A stretch of 15,947 bases of DNA from an uncultured Ruminococcus sp. (GTDB taxonomy: Bacteria > Bacillota > Clostridia > Oscillospirales > Ruminococcaceae): positions 1-15,947 of the forward strand of contig CADBQZ010000098.1 in the NCBI GenBank assembly GCA_902796865.1, read 5' to 3'. The first letter of the stretch is position 1. Every line of letters starts with the position of its first letter. Below are positions 14,157-15,947 of this stretch, one piece after another. The notes below the pieces were generated by a model, which worked only from the letters and a program-made list of their open reading frames with translations, did no database searches and had not been told where the DNA came from. The position numbers were made by a program, and so were the translations under genes.

Positions 14157-15295
14157 GCAAAAGTTCTATAGAACAGCTTGACAGTGCTTTTAAAAGTTAT
14201 TCTGTAAATATGGAAAAAACTTTTTCGGAGTTCAAAGCGAATGTATCAAAAATGCTTTCCGATGCAAAAGATGACATAAGTCTCGGCGAGCCGGGCAAAG
14301 CCAAAGAAGTTACTGATAAAATAGCAAAGCTCAATACAACGCTCGACAGGCTCAATAAAAGTGTTGATGTATATGAGTATCAGATGAATTATATGTTCTG
14401 GAATAACTACCGCAGTGAAAATGAATCTGTGCTCGATGCAAAAAAGAGATTCTTTTTAGGTCTTAAACCGGACAATGAAGATGTAGTTGCTGTTCAGAAA
14501 GCCGCTTTGCTTTTGATGAAAGAAGTAAAAAGGATATGCGAAAAGCATGATATAGAATACTGGCTCGATGTGGGTTCTCTTATGGGTGCTGTACGTCATA
14601 AAGGCTTTATACCGTGGGCAACTTCTTCATATATCGGTATCATGAGGAAGGAACTTGAAAAATTAAAAGATGCTGTAAATAATGAAGAAACATATATAAA
14701 GCTTGACAACTTTAATGCGATAAGAATGCAGTGCTGCAATATTATAAGAATTAAATTCAAGGACAGCGGCATTCCTCTTTTTATGGATGTATTTGTGTAT
14801 GATTTTTGTGATAAGTCTGATGATAGTGCGTGGAATGAATATCGTAAGCATAGACGTGAATTCAGCAGAAGCCTTATGAAATACAAGCCTGTTCCTTTGG
14901 AGGGCACAGGTATTGATATTGTTGAAAAGCATAGGATAATCAATGAAGAACATCTTGGTGTTATAAAAGATACATTTGAAAAACATCAGAAAAAACTAAC
15001 AGATTCTATAGGACTTGACAACGAGGACGGCAAGGCTGTTATATGGGGAATAGATAATTTTTCGTACTATGTCGGAAAGAAATGTATATTGAAAAAAGAA
15101 AGCATATTCCCGCTGAAAAAGCTTAGCTTCTGCGGAGAGGAATATCCTGTTCCGAATGATCATATTGCATTTTTAAAATGTAAATATGCTGATATATACA
15201 AGCTCCCCGATGATATCCTTGCACAGCATAATATAAAGCGTCCTGCTGAACTGATAGAAAAATACAAAGCACTTACAGAAAAATATTCAAAATAA
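14153..15295 (+). CDS. LicD-like paralogue lacking the acidic catalytic motif (probable pseudoenzyme)
   Basis: It aligns closely with the preceding LicD: EYWLDVGSLMGAVRHKGF (135-152), then IPWATSSYIGIMR (153-165). All four aspartates of the DDDID cluster are replaced (ATSSY, 156-160), while surrounding residues, MDVFVYD (211-217) and VIWGIDNFSYY (296-306), are well kept. That is local loss in an otherwise healthy 380-aa protein, pointing to a non-catalytic partner, not decay. The N-terminus has about 70 extra residues predicted to be helical/coiled coil (about 10-70), ending in YQMNYMFWNNY, which parallels the partner's N-terminus and may hold the two together. The ATGA overlap with licD implies fixed stoichiometry. 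GGGG (14141-14144) serves as SD. It may be a regulatory or acceptor-binding subunit, or carry a different chemistry. Confidence 0.85.
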   Translation: MSKSSIEQLDSAFKSYSVNMEKTFSEFKANVSKMLSDAKDDISLGEPGKAKEVTDKIAKLNTTLDRLNKSVDVYEYQMNYMFWNNYRSENESVLDAKKRFFLGLKPDNEDVVAVQKAALLLMKEVKRICEKHDIEYWLDVGSLMGAVRHKGFIPWATSSYIGIMRKELEKLKDAVNNEETYIKLDNFNAIRMQCCNIIRIKFKDSGIPLFMDVFVYDFCDKSDDSAWNEYRKHRREFSRSLMKYKPVPLEGTGIDIVEKHRIINEEHLGVIKDTFEKHQKKLTDSIGLDNEDGKAVIWGIDNFSYYVGKKCILKKESIFPLKKLSFCGEEYPVPNDHIAFLKCKYADIYKLPDDILAQHNIKRPAELIEKYKALTEKYSK

Positions 15296-15311
15296 GTATA
15301 GATTATATTTC

Positions 15312-15339
15312 CGGGCGGTATCTGTAAAAATACCGCCTG
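15312..15339 (+). other. Strong GC-rich hairpin after the LicD-like gene
   Basis: GGCGGTAT (15314-15321) pairs perfectly with ATACCGCC (15330-15337) around an 8-base loop, and the stem extends by a G-T and a C-G pair to 15312/15339. No T-tract follows, so it is not a classic intrinsic terminator. It may protect the 3' end of the licD message, act as a processing site, or attenuate transcription. It starts 17 bases after the stop codon. Confidence 0.55.
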
Positions 15340-15362
15340 CGGAGTATTCAAATCAATTTTTG

Positions 15363-15439
15363 AGCCGATATGAGCTTTTAAAGTCGGAGCAAAGCGTGAT
15401 AAGCTTGTTTTATCATGCTGCGACATGGTTATATCGGCT
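15363..15439 (+). ncRNA. Candidate structured RNA element upstream of the LicC-like gene
   Basis: A perfect 9-bp inverted repeat, AGCCGATAT (15363-15371) with ATATCGGCT (15431-15439), encloses GTCG/CGAC (15383-15386 with 15421-15424) and an inner hairpin GCGTGATAA/TTATCATGC (15394-15402 with 15410-15418, 7-base loop). The three nested helices span 77 bases and end 16 bases before the SD of the next gene, where they could influence initiation or readthrough. No T-run follows, so it is not a plain terminator. I do not recognise a known riboswitch class. Confidence 0.5.
15391..15418 (+). repeat. Shared leader hairpin element, copy 2
   Basis: AAAGCGTGATAA (15391-15402) repeats exactly the 12 bases at 13071-13082, and the 3' arm TTATCAT is also repeated. 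Here the stem reaches 9 bp (one G-T pair) and forms the core of the larger structure at 15363-15439. Confidence 0.45.
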
Positions 15440-15470
15440 TTGATAATTAAAAAAAGGAGAGCGATATAAT

Positions 15471-15947
15471 ATGACCGCTTTGATATTGAATTCCGGGCTT
15501 GGCAGCCGTATGGGGGTACTTACAAGTGAACACCCTAAGTGTATGACAGAAATATCGTCCAGAGAAACGATACTCAGCAGACAGCTTGCGCTCATATCAC
15601 AGGCAGGCATCAAAGATGTTGTTATGACAACGGGTGCGTTTGACAGTGTTCTTGTGAATTACTGCAAAAGCCTTGATCTTGATATAAATATCAGGTTTAT
15701 CAAAAATCCTGTATACGATAAAACAAATTATATATATTCAATATACTGTGCAAGAGAGTATCTTAAAGATAAAGATATCCTGCTTATGCACGGAGATCTT
15801 GTTTTTGAAAATACTGTTTTTGATGATGTCATAAACAGCAGCCAAAGCTGTATGACGGTAAGTTCCGTGCTTGACCTTCCAGAAAAGGATTTCAAGGCAG
15901 TTATAAACGACGGAAAAATAGAAAAGGTCGGCATAGAGTTTTTTAAT
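15471..15947 (+). CDS. licC: LicC-type cytidylyltransferase (CTP:phosphocholine cytidylyltransferase-like), partial at window end
   Basis: An open frame starting MTALILNSGLGSRMG runs 159 codons to the window edge without a stop. It is the N-terminal part of a nucleotidyltransferase (NTP_transferase fold). The GLGSRMG loop (9-15) binds the nucleotide and HPKCM (21-25) carries the expected Lys. NPVYDKTNYIYSIYCAREYL (78-97) closely resembles the LicC block around NNxYS, and MHGDLVFE (105-112) supplies the metal-binding Asp. LicC activates phosphocholine to CDP-choline, the donor for LicD, and two licD-type genes lie directly upstream. Other CTP-using relatives (for example phosphonate cytidylyltransferases) share these features, so the exact substrate is inferred. 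The ATG has AAAAAGGAGAG (15451-15461) as SD and follows a structured leader. It is cut by the window edge, not truncated. Confidence 0.85.
   Translation, partial: MTALILNSGLGSRMGVLTSEHPKCMTEISSRETILSRQLALISQAGIKDVVMTTGAFDSVLVNYCKSLDLDINIRFIKNPVYDKTNYIYSIYCAREYLKDKDILLMHGDLVFENTVFDDVINSSQSCMTVSSVLDLPEKDFKAVINDGKIEKVGIEFFN

Larger units (their letters stand above)
15296..15470 (+). promoter_or_regulatory. Structured leader between the LicD-like gene and the cytidylyltransferase gene
   Basis: This 175-base gap is not coding on inspection. It holds a strong hairpin at 15312-15339 and a nested, multi-helix element at 15363-15439, and ends in AAAAAGGAGAG, the SD for the gene starting at 15471. I see no good -35/-10 pair. 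A TATAAT at 15465-15470 touches the ATG and cannot serve that start. The gene is therefore probably read through from the licD promoter, with the structures acting on RNA. Confidence 0.5.

Noticed and set aside
15465..15470. TATAAT just before the LicC-like start as a promoter
   Set aside because: It touches the ATG, so a transcript from it would lack the strong SD; more likely part of the spacer.
1..15947. CRISPR arrays, tRNA or rRNA genes, insertion sequences
   Set aside because: I saw no regularly spaced repeats, no tRNA-like or rRNA-like stretches, and no transposase or terminal inverted repeats.

Overview
The window looks like part of a cell-surface glycopolymer locus from a low-GC Gram-positive anaerobe of the class Clostridia, possibly Ruminococcus or a relative. 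This rests on the AT-rich composition, strong AGGAGG-type ribosome binding sites, frequent ATA and AGA codons, and the mix of gut-Firmicute glycan genes. The genus is inferred from style, not from any marker gene. Every supported gene is on the + strand.

Layout. Positions 1-24 are probably the last codons of an ABC-2 export permease. They are followed by its ATPase (40-777), UDP-galactopyranose mutase Glf (790-1899), and a GlfT2-like galactofuranosyltransferase (1953-3782). Next come a divergent polysaccharide pyruvyl transferase (3820-4926) and a second, enlarged GlfT2-like enzyme (4928-7054). A large fusion protein follows (7108-9801): pyruvyl transferase, 2x[4Fe-4S] ferredoxin, FrhB/FdhB-like domain and a beta-rich tail. 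After it lie a PP-loop (ExsB/asparagine-synthase-like) protein (9798-11363), a DUF6270-type protein with no ordinary start codon (11371-12615), and a small orphan protein (12675-12893). Spacing is tight throughout, so this is probably one operon. It ends at a good intrinsic terminator near 12924-12962.

A new promoter (extended -10, 12977-13005) then drives a second unit. This holds two translationally coupled LicD-family phosphotransferase genes (13164-14156 and 14153-15295), a structured leader RNA (15363-15439), and the 5' part of a LicC-type cytidylyltransferase gene (15471 to the window end). The LicC-like frame runs off the window and has no stop inside it.

How the genes may work together. 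Glf makes UDP-galactofuranose and two GlfT2-like enzymes polymerise or decorate with it in the cytoplasm. Pyruvyl transferases add pyruvate ketals, and the ABC transporter exports the chain. LicC would make CDP-choline (or a similar CDP-amino-alcohol) and LicD would transfer phosphocholine to the glycan. Two enzyme families appear as an intact copy plus a copy with a ruined key motif: the LicD pair (DDDID replaced by ATSSY) and the pyruvyl transferase pair (DSCHG replaced by DDYYG). The least explained part is 7.1-12.6 kb: a redox-fused pyruvyl transferase, a PP-loop protein and a DUF6270 protein, the last two sharing the same C-terminal Rossmann-like module. It is also markedly more AT-rich than its surroundings.
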